The notes: generated by a model not told the origin, from the letters alone. A stretch of 64,000 nt of DNA from Pyrus communis (GCF_963583255.1 NC_084809.1:4887501-4951500); one strand, 5' to 3'. Counted from the first letter of the stretch, positions 1 through 11,057 are shown. Made by a program: numbers and translations.

Positions 1-544
1 TCCGTGAAAAATCCTAACAAAATGACTCAAACTACAGCATGAGCTTGCAGATCCGAAAGCAAAGGTATAGATCTGCCTAACAACGCGGCCGATTCGGACC
101 TTGGATTTGGGTACGAATTCTAAGGTTTTGCCCTTCCGCAAACCTTGAACCATAACTAGTTTGAGAGCTGAAGTCTGAAATCCCGTTCCTGGATTTCTTT
201 GTTATAATCTACGTATTTGTATTATTGAGATTTTATATTATTTCTCGAGAATTTATTTTAAATTGTTTGAATTTAGATTTTAACTAAACTAGTTACAAAG
301 TTTGAAGTTTGAAAATTAATTGTTTAAAATCTGTAGACCTTTGGAGGTCACCATTTATATTTTTGAATAGATCTTGAAACCACGAACGTATAGGCGAAAG
401 CAGTTTACAAGTCCGAATTATAACGGTATAGTTACGGACATTTGAAGTTGTCTTACTAAACTATAGATTTTAAATCGATTAAACTTCCACAAGGAAGAAG
501 CCTTATCAGATTTAAGCAAAAATAAGAGGACCAATCAAATAAGG
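1..544. other. Unassigned AT-rich DNA
   Basis: I see no open gene, RNA gene or recognisable repeat end here. It lies left of the point (about 545) where the sequence starts to match the reverse-oriented LTR-like unit downstream. It could be a diverged 5' part of the interrupted LTR, or the DNA that LTR inserted into. Confidence 0.4.
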
Positions 545-1451
545 GGAGGGGGGGAAGGTTTCTGAAAAAGAGAAAGGAAGAAAAAGGGGCTGCTGCTAAT
601 CCGTTTTAGGGGTGAAATGGACCCGTTAACCCACAAACTTGAACCGCTTGTATCTCCTTCATCCGAGCTCCGTTTTGGGTGATCTTGGTGTCCATGGAAA
701 GCTCTTGATGAGCCCTACATCTTTGTAGTGTTATATTTCCCATTTTATTTTCCATATTTGCAGTTCGAAGCCACAAAGCCCATGACTTTTTCAGCAGTTT
801 TATCATTTTTCGAGTGATTCCGACAACCATTTCCTCCGAGTGAGGTATGAAACTTCATCTACTCTTCATAATCTTCAAGTTGGTATGCTTATTTTGTGCT
901 TTTGTATTCATTTTAGAGTGAGGTGTTTAGAACCCTAGAAATCCGGCTTTCTTTGGTGAATTTGGACGGTTTCCGGTTATAATTTATCGTCAGCCTAGTT
1001 GTGAAAAGTGTTTCCTTTGTTGAGCTCTAGCTACCACGTAAATTTGAGCTCATTTAGTTAATGTTGAAAATTCAGGGTTTCTAAACCCTCCACCTTGACT
1101 ACTACCGCGTGTGGCGGTGCGTGGGACCGTCCACGAGTGTTGTCTAGGTACCAAATACCTTCTAGTGACCCTGTGAACCTATGTCTAGCTCGGTTTCCCA
1201 AAATTACATTGTTTGGTGTGGTGATCAAATTGGACCGCCACTTGTTTGGGTGATTGACGATAATCCGACCGTTTGCATTATAGAACATTATATTAAGTTA
1301 AGATTAGTATTAATGGAAGCCCTGTGATGCTTTACGGCTTATCTCGGTGAGTGACTTTAACATATGTGATATGGTTATTACCTTGAATTCTTATATTGGT
1401 ATCATCTGTGAATATGCCTTGGTTTTATAATGTGATTTCTATTGAAATGTG

Positions 1452-1453
<2 letters not shown>

Positions 1454-1496
<43 letters not shown>
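1454..1496. repeat. (TA)n microsatellite
   Basis: An uninterrupted TA run of roughly 40 bp. A matching TA run lies at about 5680-5720, at the mirrored position in the reverse-oriented copy. The microsatellite therefore predates the split of the two copies. Confidence 0.9.
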
Positions 1497-1500
<4 letters not shown>

Positions 1501-1910
1501 ATCGTGATATGTGATTTGACGTGCATATTTGAAAGGTAGTTGATTTGCATAGATGGTATAATATGATTAAATGTGAGTGACTTTAATATATGTGAATATG
1601 AAATGGTTTTATAATTATGTTTCCTATAAATTGTTAATTTTTATATTTGGCTCGATGTAATTTTATGAAGTGGGATTTGACACGCATATTGGAAATATGG
1701 TTTGTTTTGTATGATTGGCTTGATTTGATGAAAGGTGAGGGCTAGTGGTGGACCGTTAACCCATTGTCATGGGGTTTGTTGCTTCGAAACGTGTTTCACC
1801 CCACGTTTCATTATTTTATTTCTTGTCTCGTTGAGCCTTTATAACTTGAGTAACTTGATTCATGTGTTGTTTCATTGATTGGTTGTTATGCATTGTGCTC
1901 CACGATTCCG

Positions 1911-2200
1911 TTGAGTGATGGTCCGGAATCCTTCCTATTCCACTCCGCGATTCCATTGAGTGATGGTCCAAAATCCTTCCTACTCCACTCCTCGATTTCA
2001 TTGAGTGATGGTCTGGAATCATATCCTGGTTTGGATTCCATTGAGTGATGGTCTGGAATCCCTTCTACTCCGCAATTTCGTTGAGTGATGGTCCGAAATT
2101 GTATCCTGGTTTAGATTTCGTTAAGTGATGGTCTGGAATCCCCTTTAGTGTCTTGGTTTCGTTGGGTGGTTCGAAATCCCCTTTTTCCAAAGATGTAGTT
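1911..2200 (+). repeat. Tandem subrepeats, period 40-45 bp
   Basis: The motif 'ttgagtgatggtc(c/t)' recurs at about 1911, 1956, 2001, 2041, 2081 and 2121, with a degenerate copy at 2161. Each copy is embedded in a 'gattcc(g/a)ttgagtgatggtccggaatcc'-like unit. Two further relatives sit at about 2557 and 2590. The reverse-complement array occurs in the opposing copy (about 5036-5220, plus outliers near 4013 and 4571-4620). Confidence 0.8.
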
Positions 2201-3190
2201 TTCGGACAAATTACGTTCCTCTAGCCCTAATTTTTAATGTATATATGAACGATGGTTTTTTTGGGAATCTTGTGGTTTGAATTGGAAAAACCGTTGGATG
2301 TCTGAGTGACTTCTATGGAGTTTTCAGCGACTTGATTATGATTCCATAAAGTATAATTCTATACTTGATATTTATAGATTGTGATTGTTGGTTTGTTTTT
2401 ATTGAATATCACGTACTTGTATTATTGTCACTCATCTAAGCCTCGCAGCTTATGTGAGTGTCTGATTTGCCAGTGTACCATTCTTATAATGTAGGCATTG
2501 ATTTTACATGTGACATGTCTAGGTAGATTACGAGAAACTGCTTGATATTTTAGTTCCGTTGAGTGGTCTGGAACCCGATGTTGTTGGATTTCGTTGAGTG
2601 GTTCGGAATCCTTGCTCTTGTTCATTTCCGTAAGGTTATCTTAGACTCCTAAATTCGAGTGGATGGGAATTACCCACAATAGATATTGTGAATATAAATT
2701 AGAATTACCATGTTTATTACTCATAATCCAAGTGGGGAATTATATAGAGTTCCTTGGTTAAATTCGTGAAATGTTTTGTTATCGCATTGTTTGATTAACG
2801 TAATCAAATGCTAAGATTGTGCATCTTTGATTCACAAATTGATTAATTGACGGGATTGTGGAATGACGTTGGATATGAGTGTTGTTATTATGATTATTTT
2901 AGTTGATTAATGTTTCTAGAGAATAATATTGTGCATTGTTAATTCTTTAATATGTTACACGTTATGAATTATGATTTTATGTGGGAGACGTGATGATTTA
3001 TGTGATGGATGAAGTGGAAATGTTATTCGTCATGCAGGATTCTTGTGTTGGATATCATTGTTATTGTTATGATTAGACTTGTTGATAAATATGGCGAGAG
3101 AATATGATTGTGCTTCGTCGTTTGTTCTTTGAAATATTGCATGATATGCATTGTGGTATTTTATTGGGAGATAACGACTTATGTGATGAA

Positions 3191-3195
3191 TGTTC
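3191..3195 (+). repeat. Target-site duplication GTTCA, left copy
   Basis: GTTCA lies immediately before TGTCACGCCCC and is repeated at 7056-7060, immediately after the other end of the 3196-7055 unit. Confidence 0.8.
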
Positions 3196-5675
3196 ATGTC
3201 ACGCCCCAATCCCGACATACGTCCAGAATTGACACGTGACGTCACCAAAAATCCGTATCTATCATATCTCACCTCCGAGATACGGGCAAGCACAACTCAA
3301 TAATCGAATCACATAGTTATTTTTCGTATGCTTTATGGCTGCATCTAACCTCCCCGTTAGACTGCCTACGTACCCTAAACAGGGATCAAGCCATTCGTAG
3401 TTCGTCATGCACAATAATTGACTTATAACACAGTCCGATAAAGTCGAAAGGTATAACATTTCTCAATCAATCAATAGAACTTGACAAGCATGAAAATACT
3501 AGACTCAGGGTTACATAACAACCCATCTGAAAATCATGATTTCCCCTCCATCAATATATAGGCCATTATGTCACAACATGATACTGCAATTCACAACATA
3601 TATCATTTCAAAGAACCAACGATGTACAATACCATTCTCGAGCCACATTTATCAACAAGTCTAATCATAACAATAACAATGATATCCAACATAGCAATCC
3701 CACATGACGATTAACATTTCCACTTCATCCATCACATAAATCATCACGTTTCCCACATAAATTCGCGTTTCATAGCATGTAACATATTTAAGAATTAACA
3801 AAGAACATACTATTCTCTAGAAATATTAATCAACTAAAATACTCATGATAACTCCACTCCTATCCAATGTCATTCCATAATCACATCAATCAATAACACA
3901 TACAACAAGTCGAAACGCAAGGCTAGAGCAACACAATTCAGTTGAAGACTACATCTTTGGAAAAGGGGATTTTGGACCACCCAACGGACCAAGGCTCCAA
4001 AGGGGATTCCAGACCATCACTCAACGGAATCCAAACAGAACTCAGTTCCAATCCACCCAACCGAATTGAACGGAAGTCCAAGAACATAACAACGGCTCGA
4101 AGGAACAAGACATGATTCAAGTTACTCAATTCCCAAAAACCCAACGAAACGAAACAATATCGAGCAACAAATCCACATCACAATGGGTTATCGACCAATT
4201 ACTAGACCTCACATCTCCCAAGCAATTCAATATGCGTTTCAAACACATGTCACAACCATTTCCAATACACAAGTCAAATCACATTTCACTTCATCATACT
4301 AATCACTATACTTCCAACATTATATTTCAATACATAGCTTGTAACATATCAAGAATCACGAAGTACAATATTAACATTTAATTACGTTAATCAATCAGTG
4401 AGATAACATATCATTTCACGAATTTAATTAAAGAACTCTACATAATTCCCAATTTGGGTTAAGAATAATAACATGGTAATTCTAATTTTTTTTTTCAATA
4501 TCTATTGTGGGTAATTCCCATCTACTCGAATTTAGGATTCTAAATCACCTTACGGAATGAACAAGAGCAAGGATTCCGGACCACTCAACAGAATCCAACA
4601 ACATTGGGTTCCGGACTACTCAACGGAACCAAAATATCAAGCGGTTTCTCATAATCTACCCAGACCTGTCATATGTAAAGTCAATGCCAATATTATGGAA
4701 TTGGTGCACTGGCAATTCAGGCACTCAGATAAGCTGAGAGGCTCGGGTGAGGGACAATAAAATAAGCATGTAATACAATAATAAAACTAGCCATCAATCA
4801 TAATTTATAAACCTTGAATATAAATCTTTCATAAGAACTCAATACCCTACTTTTGAAAACTCCGAGGGAGTTACCCAGACATCCAAAAGTTCATTCCAAA
4901 CAACCATAACATCTCACACCCATATTCACATACACACAATGAAAATAGAATTTGGGCGACACTGTTCATCCAAAGCCTACACCTTTGCAACCATCTCAAA
5001 CTAAACTCAATGAACTAATGTGGATACAATCCCGGACCATCACTTAACGGGATCGCGAAGTAAGAGGGATTCCGGACCATCACTCAACGGAACCTAAACC
5101 AAGATACGATTCCTGACCATCACTCAACGGAATCGCAAAGTGGAGTAGGAAGGATTCTGGACCATCACTCAACGGAATCCAAACCAGGATACGATTCCGA
5201 ACCATCACTCAACGGAATCGCGGAGTACATTACATAACCACCAACCAATGAAACAAGACATGACTCAAGTTACTCCAGTTATAAAGGCTCAACGAAACAA
5301 GATATGAAATAATGAAACGAGCATTGACACATGTTTCAAAACAACAAACCCCATGACAATGGGTTAACGGTCCACCACTAGCCCTCACCACATCATATCA
5401 AGTCAATCATACAAAATAAACCATATTTCCAATATGCACGTCAAATCCCACTTCATATAACTATATCATTGGCTAAATATGAAAATTAACAATTTATAGG
5501 AAAAATGATTATAAAACCATTTCATATTCACATATCTTAAAGTCACTCACATTTCATCATAACATACCATCTATGTAAATCAAACACCTTTCGAATATGC
5601 ACGTCAATTCACATATCATGATCATCATCAGTACACAAGCCAAATCATGTTTGATAAACATAGGTCTATGGCTAA

Positions 5676-5722
<47 letters not shown>

Positions 5723-7055
5723 CACATTTCAATAGAATCACATTATAAGACCAAGTAAAATTCACAGATGATATCAATATAAGAAATCAAGATAATAACC
5801 ATACCACATATGTTCAAGTCACTCTCTAACCAATGTAGGCCCATTAGACTTCACTTAAGTCTCCCCTAGTACTAATTTTATTATTTAGAACGTTCCGAGA
5901 CATGTTGACCACAATTCAACTCTCGATCAACGATGGGGTCCACAACAATCCGCAAATCAGATTTATGATCCATAACTTCCCAAAGTCCACATTATGCTTC
6001 GAGGATAACATACTAAAGTTTCATTATGATCCAATGGTCGAATTGTCGTCAATCACATAAACAAGTGGCGGTCCAAATTGATCACCACACCCAACAATTG
6101 AATCTTTGGCAACCAAGCTAGACATAGGTTCACATGATCACTAGAAGGTATTTGAAACCTAGACAACACTCGTGAACGATCCCACGCACCTCCACACGCG
6201 GTGGGAGTCAAGGTGGAGGGTTTACAAACCCCGAATTTCAACATTAACTAGATGAGCTCAAATTTACGTGGTAGCTAGAGCTCAACAAGGGAAACACTTT
6301 TCACAACTAGGCCGACGATAAATTCTAACCGGAAACCGTCCAATTTCACCGGAGAAAACCGGATTTCTAGGTGTTCTAAACACCCAACTCTCAAATGAAT
6401 ACGAAAGCACAAACTAAGCATACCTACTTGAATATTATGAAGAGTAGATGAAGTTTCATACCTCACTCGAAGGAAATCGTTGCCGGAATCGCCGGAAAAA
6501 TGATAAAACCGCCGGAAAAGTCGTGGACTTTGCGACCTCGAGCTGCAAAGATGGAAAAGAAATGGGGAAATCTAAAATCACAGAAATGTAGGGCTTGTCA
6601 AGAGCTTTCCATGGACACCAAGATCATCCAAAACGGAGCTCGGACGAAAAAGATACAAGCGGGTCAAGTTTGGTGGTTTTATGGGTCAATTACCCCCTAA
6701 AACAGGTTAGGCAGCACCCCATTTCCATTTTCTGAAAAACCCTCCCATTTCTGGAGGTTTCCCCCCAATTTATAGCATTTTGGTAATATTACCAAAATGC
6801 CACCAACTTCAAACGACTCTAACTTCTCCGTTCGGACTCGGAAATAAGATCTGTTTACGCCTACCCGCTCATGGAATCGAACTCTACCTAACCAATTCAA
6901 GAGTTGACCTAAAAGGTCGAGAAAATTCGAAATGACTAAAGTACCCCTCACTTCGTTTTCTTAAATTTGGAGAAATAAAGAACTAGTTCCAATCAAATCT
7001 TCGAAATACGTCAAGAATAAAATAAAATAATAATTTTGGGGATGGGATATCACAG
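3196..7055 (-). mobile_element. Large solo-LTR-like insertion with 5-bp TSD
   Basis: On the minus strand this 3,860-bp unit begins TGTGATATCCCATCCCC (at 7055) and ends GGGGCGTGACA (at 3196), so it has TG...CA termini. It is flanked by a perfect GTTCA duplication (3191-3195 and 7056-7060), the usual 5-bp signature of an LTR-retrotransposon integrase. I find no second LTR, no gag/pol and no primer-binding site inside it, so a solo LTR or a large non-autonomous derivative fits best. Its 3' segment (3196-3412 read on minus) contains 'gggtacgtaggcagtctaacg', a motif type often seen in plant LTR R/U5 regions. It also has an internal duplication: about 3930-4330 resembles 4960-5400 (compare 4106-4150 with 5254-5300). 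Confidence 0.7.
5036..5225 (-). repeat. Mirror copy of the 40-45 bp tandem subrepeats
   Basis: 'ccatcac(t/c)(c/t)aacgg' occurs at about 5036, 5073, 5117, 5160 and 5204, the reverse complement of the array at 1911-2200. Confidence 0.75.
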
Positions 7056-7281
7056 TTCAAGTGTAGTGAAGTAATGAGCTACGAATGGCTTGATCCTTAT
7101 TTAGGGTACGTAGGCAGTCTAACGAGAATATTAAATGCAGCCATAAAGTCTACAAAGAATTATTGCGCAGTTGGATCTTAAGTTATGTTTTGCCTTTTTC
7201 CGGAGGCGGGGTATGTTAGAGACGGGTATTTGGTGACGTCACATGTCGATCCTCGACGTATGTCGAAATCAGGGCGTGACA
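7056..7281 (+). mobile_element. 3' tail of the interrupted LTR-like copy
   Basis: It starts with the right TSD copy GTTCA and ends GGGCGTGACA. It is the inverted counterpart of 3196-3412 (about 216 bp each), sharing 'gaatggcttgatcc', 'gggtacgtaggcagtctaacg', 'gcagccataaag', 'tggtgacgtcac' and 'cgacgtatgtcg'. It completes the plus-oriented copy whose body is 545-3195. Confidence 0.7.
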
Positions 7282-7334
7282 TGAAGGCTCCATTTTTGGC
7301 AGAGAAAAAAGGAGGGAAAAAGTTTTTGAGTTTT

Positions 7335-7471
7335 GAAATGCTTTTTAGAGTGAAGGAGGAGATCGCAAGCTCAAGGTCCCAGCCATGGGCGTTGAGGATC
7401 TCCACGCACAAATCGGAGTCTTCGAGGTCTGTGATCGCTTGGAAATACACTAACTTGTTCACATTGACCAT
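7335..7471 (-). pseudogene. First-exon fragment of a PUX10-like (UBA/UBX, FAF2-type) gene
   Basis: From ATG at 7471 the minus strand encodes about 43 residues ending near GWDLELAISSFT. It contains YFQAITDLED, DLCVEILNAHGW and LELAISSFT, which I recognise as the N-terminal UBA region of plant PUX10/FAF2 proteins, adaptors that tether the AAA ATPase CDC48 to membranes or lipid droplets. The remembered family start has one more residue before KLxYFQ. After the SSFT codons the expected GT donor reads CT (ACTctaaaaag), and the frame runs on into non-homologous sequence. On the other side, 7472-7555 looks like a natural 5' UTR (pyrimidine-rich, then aaaaccctaatctg). The TE tail ending at 7281 lies about 55 bp past the exon. 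No other exon is seen in the window. It is either a captured fragment or a gene broken by the LTR. Confidence 0.7.
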
Positions 7472-7619
7472 CTTTGCATGCAGATTAGGGTTTTCCCTAG
7501 GAGCTGTGGTGGAGGGGATAGAGGGGTGTTGGGTGGGGAAGACGAAGGGTTCTGGGTTTTTTTTTTTTTTAATACTTTTATTTAATTAAGTTTTTAAAAT
7601 TTTTAAAATTTTTTTAATG

Positions 7620-8180
7620 ACACATGGCGCCCAGTCATTGTTCACATGGGCACCACGTCATCAATTAATGAGAGGCTCAACAGCCAGACTAACAGATGTA
7701 TGAGACTGTCCCAAAATTAACACTTTAGGTATGACTCTGAGACGAAAAAAACTTTATGTACTAAATGTTGAAAACCACGAAACTTGAGGGTAGTAAACTG
7801 ATATTTACCCTACTATTTATGAACATGCTTTTACACACTTCTTTGTAGTATATATGATGGATGACTATATGCTATGAAGATGTTTTGAGATATAAGCATC
7901 CATGTTTGGAAAGACTATGTTCAATGATATGGTGCATATTTAGTGGTCATTGTTCTGCCTACAAGCGAGAGATATAGTTGTTGGCTTCAAGCCAGGAGAA
8001 ATAATCTCTGGCTTCGGGCCGAAAGACATAGTTGTTGGTTGCAGGCCGAAAGATATAATTATTGAACACCACGGGTGACTAGGATACCACTAGTAAGCAC
8101 ACTACATATGAGATATGTTTTATGAAGGTTTTATGGCATGCTAGGGTTTCAGAAACTTATTACATATTATGTTATTGAGT
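7620..8180. other. Repeat-derived intergenic DNA
   Basis: No coding region is supported. It contains a short tandem array (7966-8070) and the phrase 'gagggtagtaaactgatatttaccc' near 7788, which resembles ends of dispersed plant repeats. No element boundary could be fixed. Confidence 0.4.
7966..8070 (+). repeat. Tandem repeat, period 27-28 bp, about 4 units
   Basis: Units of the type 'gaaagatatagttgttggcttcaggcc' start at about 7966, 7994, 8021 and 8048 and differ at several positions; the last is incomplete. Confidence 0.75.
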
Positions 8181-8217
8181 TTTCATAAAACTTTGGGGGT
8201 TAGTATGTTGATAACTG

Positions 8218-8258
<41 letters not shown>

Positions 8259-8653
8259 CTTGGACTACTCATGTTTGTTTTGTGCCCCCTTAAGACATAG
8301 GAACGAGGCGTACGATCCGACTTACGAGGCATTCCCCTACCAGTGACATCGTGCCATTCTTTCTACTTTGACATCATTGTAATAGCACATTCCGCTTGTA
8401 TTCTGAATTAGATGTATGCTCTAAACATGTCATGCATCATCACTATGATTTCCTTGTTGGCAGTTGAATATTATTTTATTATCTTAGTAGTATGTATTTA
8501 ATTTTTACATTGCATATTTATGTGCGAAATTTTATATGCATGTTTTACATGTTCTTAGCATATGCATTCATTAAATGGCTTGCGTCACCCTCGGGTATCG
8601 GCCAACACATGGCCATCCCGATGTCCCTCGAACATTAGGATCAGGGCGTGTCA
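8181..8653 (+). mobile_element. LTR tail, tandem copy A
   Basis: It runs from 'gttttcataaaactttgggggttagtatgtt' through an (AT)n run, 'tgtgcccccttaag' and 'cgtacgatccgac' to 'aggatcagggcgtgtca'. It ends in CA and has a diverged tandem copy immediately downstream (8661-9046) with the same order of motifs. Confidence 0.6.
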
Positions 8654-8660
8654 ATATGTG

Positions 8661-9046
8661 TTTTCAAAACAGGGGTTAGTATGTTCAGAAAGAAAATGGT
8701 TTTCTTATTATTAGTACTATTATTATAAACTTTGATCCACTCACTCTTTTGGTTTTGCGCCCCCTTCAGGAGTTAAAATCGGGGCACACGATCCGGGCGT
8801 CAGGACACTTCCGGTTAGGTATCTTCAAGTCTTCTCTGTGTAGGACCCATTACTCGGTTCGTACCTTTTCATAATAAATCTTTCACATTACTCTTGATTA
8901 GTTGTATACTCTGAACACGATTCTGCATTAGTATATTTATGTTTGAGCACATATTTTTATTTGCTTGCATGTTCAAATGGCTTTGTCACCCTCAAGCAGC
9001 ACGTGTCTCTCCTGATATTTAGGGATATCGGGATCGGGGCGTGTCA
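8661..9046 (+). mobile_element. LTR tail, tandem copy B, abutting the F-box gene
   Basis: It shares with copy A 'ggggttagtatgtt', 'tttgcgcccccttcaggag', 'cacgatccggg', 'gtatactctgaacac' and the end 'gggatcggggcgtgtca'. Right after it, at about 9047-9050, sequence homologous to the 5' UTR of the second F-box gene (from about 12020) begins. Confidence 0.65.
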
Positions 9047-9145
9047 CGTTTCTCTTACCTCGCCACCATTTTACTGATCTACAGAACTGAAGTCTATATC
9101 TCGCATAGCCAATTCTTGTCAAGCAAGAAACTGAAATTTCAAGCA

Positions 9146-10384
9146 ATGTTGGACTCCCTTCCTCAGGAAATCACTCATGATATCCTATTTAGACTACCCA
9201 CTAAATCTTTGATCCAATCCACCTCGGTGTGCAAGCCATGGAGATCCATGATCATAAACCAAAGTTTCATTCAGTACCACCTTAGGCGAACCATCAGTTT
9301 CAATAAACGGAATGACATTCACCTCCTCCTAGTCCACAGTGTTTCTGGTAATCGTACAACTTCTGTTAGAACCCACCGCCACACAACGGTTATGTCTGAT
9401 ATAAGTCAAGAGGTCTTTTCTGTGCATTATGATAACCAGGATTTTGACAAGAACTCCGAGATAGAATTTCCAAGTGCTCTCAAGGAAGAACAGCAGAATG
9501 ATATTCTTCACGTTGTCGGTATTTGTAACGGTCTGGTATGCTTTGCAGATGATATGCATTGTTATGGTAACAGCTTCATAATATGGAACCCATTTATTAG
9601 GAAGTCAGTAACCCTTCCCAACCCTGGTATTACTTTTCCCATGTATAACAGCATTCCCAATTATGGCGGATTTGCTGCGGCTATTGATTTCGGTTTTGAT
9701 GATATGACAGCTGACTATAAGGTTGTTAGAGTTGCCACCCCTAGCAATGAACTTAGAGGTCCAACCATGGCTGAAGTTTATTCACTGGCCACTGGCTCGT
9801 GGAGGAGTCTTGGTTCCGTTGCTCCTCAATGTGCAATATATGGAAGAAAAAAACACCTTTTCTTTAATGGAGCTCTTCATTGGCCTGCAGTACGTAGGAC
9901 AAGGGATCATCATTTTATATTGACATTTGATGTGTGCAGTGAGTTATTTCGCAAGATATCGATGCCAAAGAGTGTCATATGGAGGTCCCCATTGGGATTG
10001 TTGTTGTCTGTTTCAGGAGACAGAAAATCTATAGCTCTATTCGTGATGGATGACACTTCTAAAGAATATCTTGATATATGGGTGATGAAAGAGTATGGCG
10101 TGAGGGAGTCCTGGACTAAATTGATTAGTCTCTGTCCACAAGATCCGGAAAAACTTTTACCTCGAGCGTTATGTTTTAGAAAGAATGGTGAAGTATTAGT
10201 AATGCTTCTTGATGGAGGCATGTACCTTAACTTCGGAACCGCAATAACAAAGGGTGTATTTGTTTCCCTAGACCTTGTGAGCAAACAGTTGAAAAACCTT
10301 GAGGTTTGTGGACCATATTGCTCTGTTGATTCCTTCGAAGAGAGCCACCTCTTGCTGGACAAGACCGATGCGGTTTCTCACTAA
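9146..10384 (+). CDS. F-box protein with F-box-associated (FBA) domain, tandem copy 1
   Basis: A 412-residue protein. The longer open frame from 9041 has no ATG before 9146 (it opens on GTG inside LTR sequence), and 9146 aligns with the ATG of copy 2. The F-box is at about residues 4-41 (LPQEITHDILFRLPTKSLIQ, then CKPWRSMI). The FBA region follows with the typical IWNPFIRKSVTLPNP and DYKVVRVATP segments. Such proteins join SKP1-CUL1 ubiquitin ligases and select targets through the C-terminal domain. The target cannot be read from sequence. It resembles the At3g07870/CPR1-like group more than pollen S-locus SFBB proteins, but I am unsure. It is intronless and a tandem duplicate of the gene at 12115. 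LTR sequence ends about 100 bp upstream of the ATG, so its promoter differs from that of its sister. Confidence 0.9.
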   Translation: MLDSLPQEITHDILFRLPTKSLIQSTSVCKPWRSMIINQSFIQYHLRRTISFNKRNDIHLLLVHSVSGNRTTSVRTHRHTTVMSDISQEVFSVHYDNQDFDKNSEIEFPSALKEEQQNDILHVVGICNGLVCFADDMHCYGNSFIIWNPFIRKSVTLPNPGITFPMYNSIPNYGGFAAAIDFGFDDMTADYKVVRVATPSNELRGPTMAEVYSLATGSWRSLGSVAPQCAIYGRKKHLFFNGALHWPAVRRTRDHHFILTFDVCSELFRKISMPKSVIWRSPLGLLLSVSGDRKSIALFVMDDTSKEYLDIWVMKEYGVRESWTKLISLCPQDPEKLLPRALCFRKNGEVLVMLLDGGMYLNFGTAITKGVFVSLDLVSKQLKNLEVCGPYCSVDSFEESHLLLDKTDAVSH

Positions 10385-10805
10385 AAAAATAAATTTGTAA
10401 GGACTTTTTGTGAGATGTTTGAGCTGCCTGAAGTGTGCTGGTGTATTTTTAATTTTGGCATGGAACATTTTATCTGAAGCTCGGGTAGTTTTTCTTGAGT
10501 ACTTCTATTATTGTTGTAAGCTTGAGCTTTTTGAAAACTAATAAAAACTGAAACTTTGGAAGAATCTCGTTACAATTTCAACTCGTGTTGCAGCTTCAAA
10601 CTATGTACCCGTTATCTGTGGTAGTATCTATGAAATGCTTTTGCAAACTACAAGAACCAAATACAGTACAATTTAAAACTTGTCTCAGCTAAGAATTAGG
10701 GCAAACTTTATAAAAACTTTTTTGGGACTAAAAAACGTGTTTTGGCTAAGAAAAAAATTACAAATTATAGAGTTAGTTCATCGGACTACGTCATCCTTCA
10801 AATTG

Positions 10806-11057
10806 GAATAACTCCTCACTTTGATCCATGAAATTTAAAATTGATAGAATTGGTCCGTGAGTTTGTCTACAAAAATACTTTTTTTTTTTTGTCAAATTAG
10901 TTTTGCTTATTGTTTATTAAATTGAGGTTTTTTTTTTTTTGTTATTTTGGTCCTTATTAAATAGAATTTTTCACAGAATGACCAAAGTGATTGATGATGG
11001 ACAAACTTAAGGACCACTTCTATCGATTTTAAATATCAGGAAAGTGAAGAGTTATGC
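10806..11057. mobile_element. MITE-like foldback element, about 250 bp
   Basis: The arm 10808-10867 (aactcctcactttgatcc... to gagtttgtc) is an imperfect inverted copy of 11000-11057 (gacaaacttaaggacc... to gtgaagagttatg). Between the arms are T-rich runs. No coding capacity. A target-site duplication was not identified. Confidence 0.6.

Larger units (their letters stand above)
545..3195 (+). mobile_element. Body of an LTR-like repeat (plus orientation), interrupted at 3195
   Basis: This stretch is an imperfect reverse complement of about 3600-6745. Shared landmarks in mirrored order include the 'ccatggaaagctctt' block near 690 (mirror near 6605), the (TA)n run at 1454-1496 (mirror near 5690-5720), the 'gagtgatggtc' subrepeats at 1911-2170 (mirror 5036-5220) and the 'attagacttgttgataaat' block near 3072 (mirror near 3655). 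The natural continuation is at 7056-7281, which ends GGGCGTGACA. It is therefore read as one LTR-like copy split by the insertion at 3196-7055. No protein-coding domain is visible. Its 5' end is not recognised. Confidence 0.65.

Noticed and set aside
3196..7281. Mutator-like transposon with 216-bp terminal inverted repeats
   Set aside because: The outer ends 3196 and 7281 have no matching 8-10 bp target duplication, whereas 3196 and 7055 are flanked by a perfect GTTCA. The inverted tails are better explained by nested LTR copies.
9041..9145. N-terminal extension of F-box copy 1
   Set aside because: It opens on GTG within LTR sequence and has no ATG; copy 2 begins at the position matching 9146.
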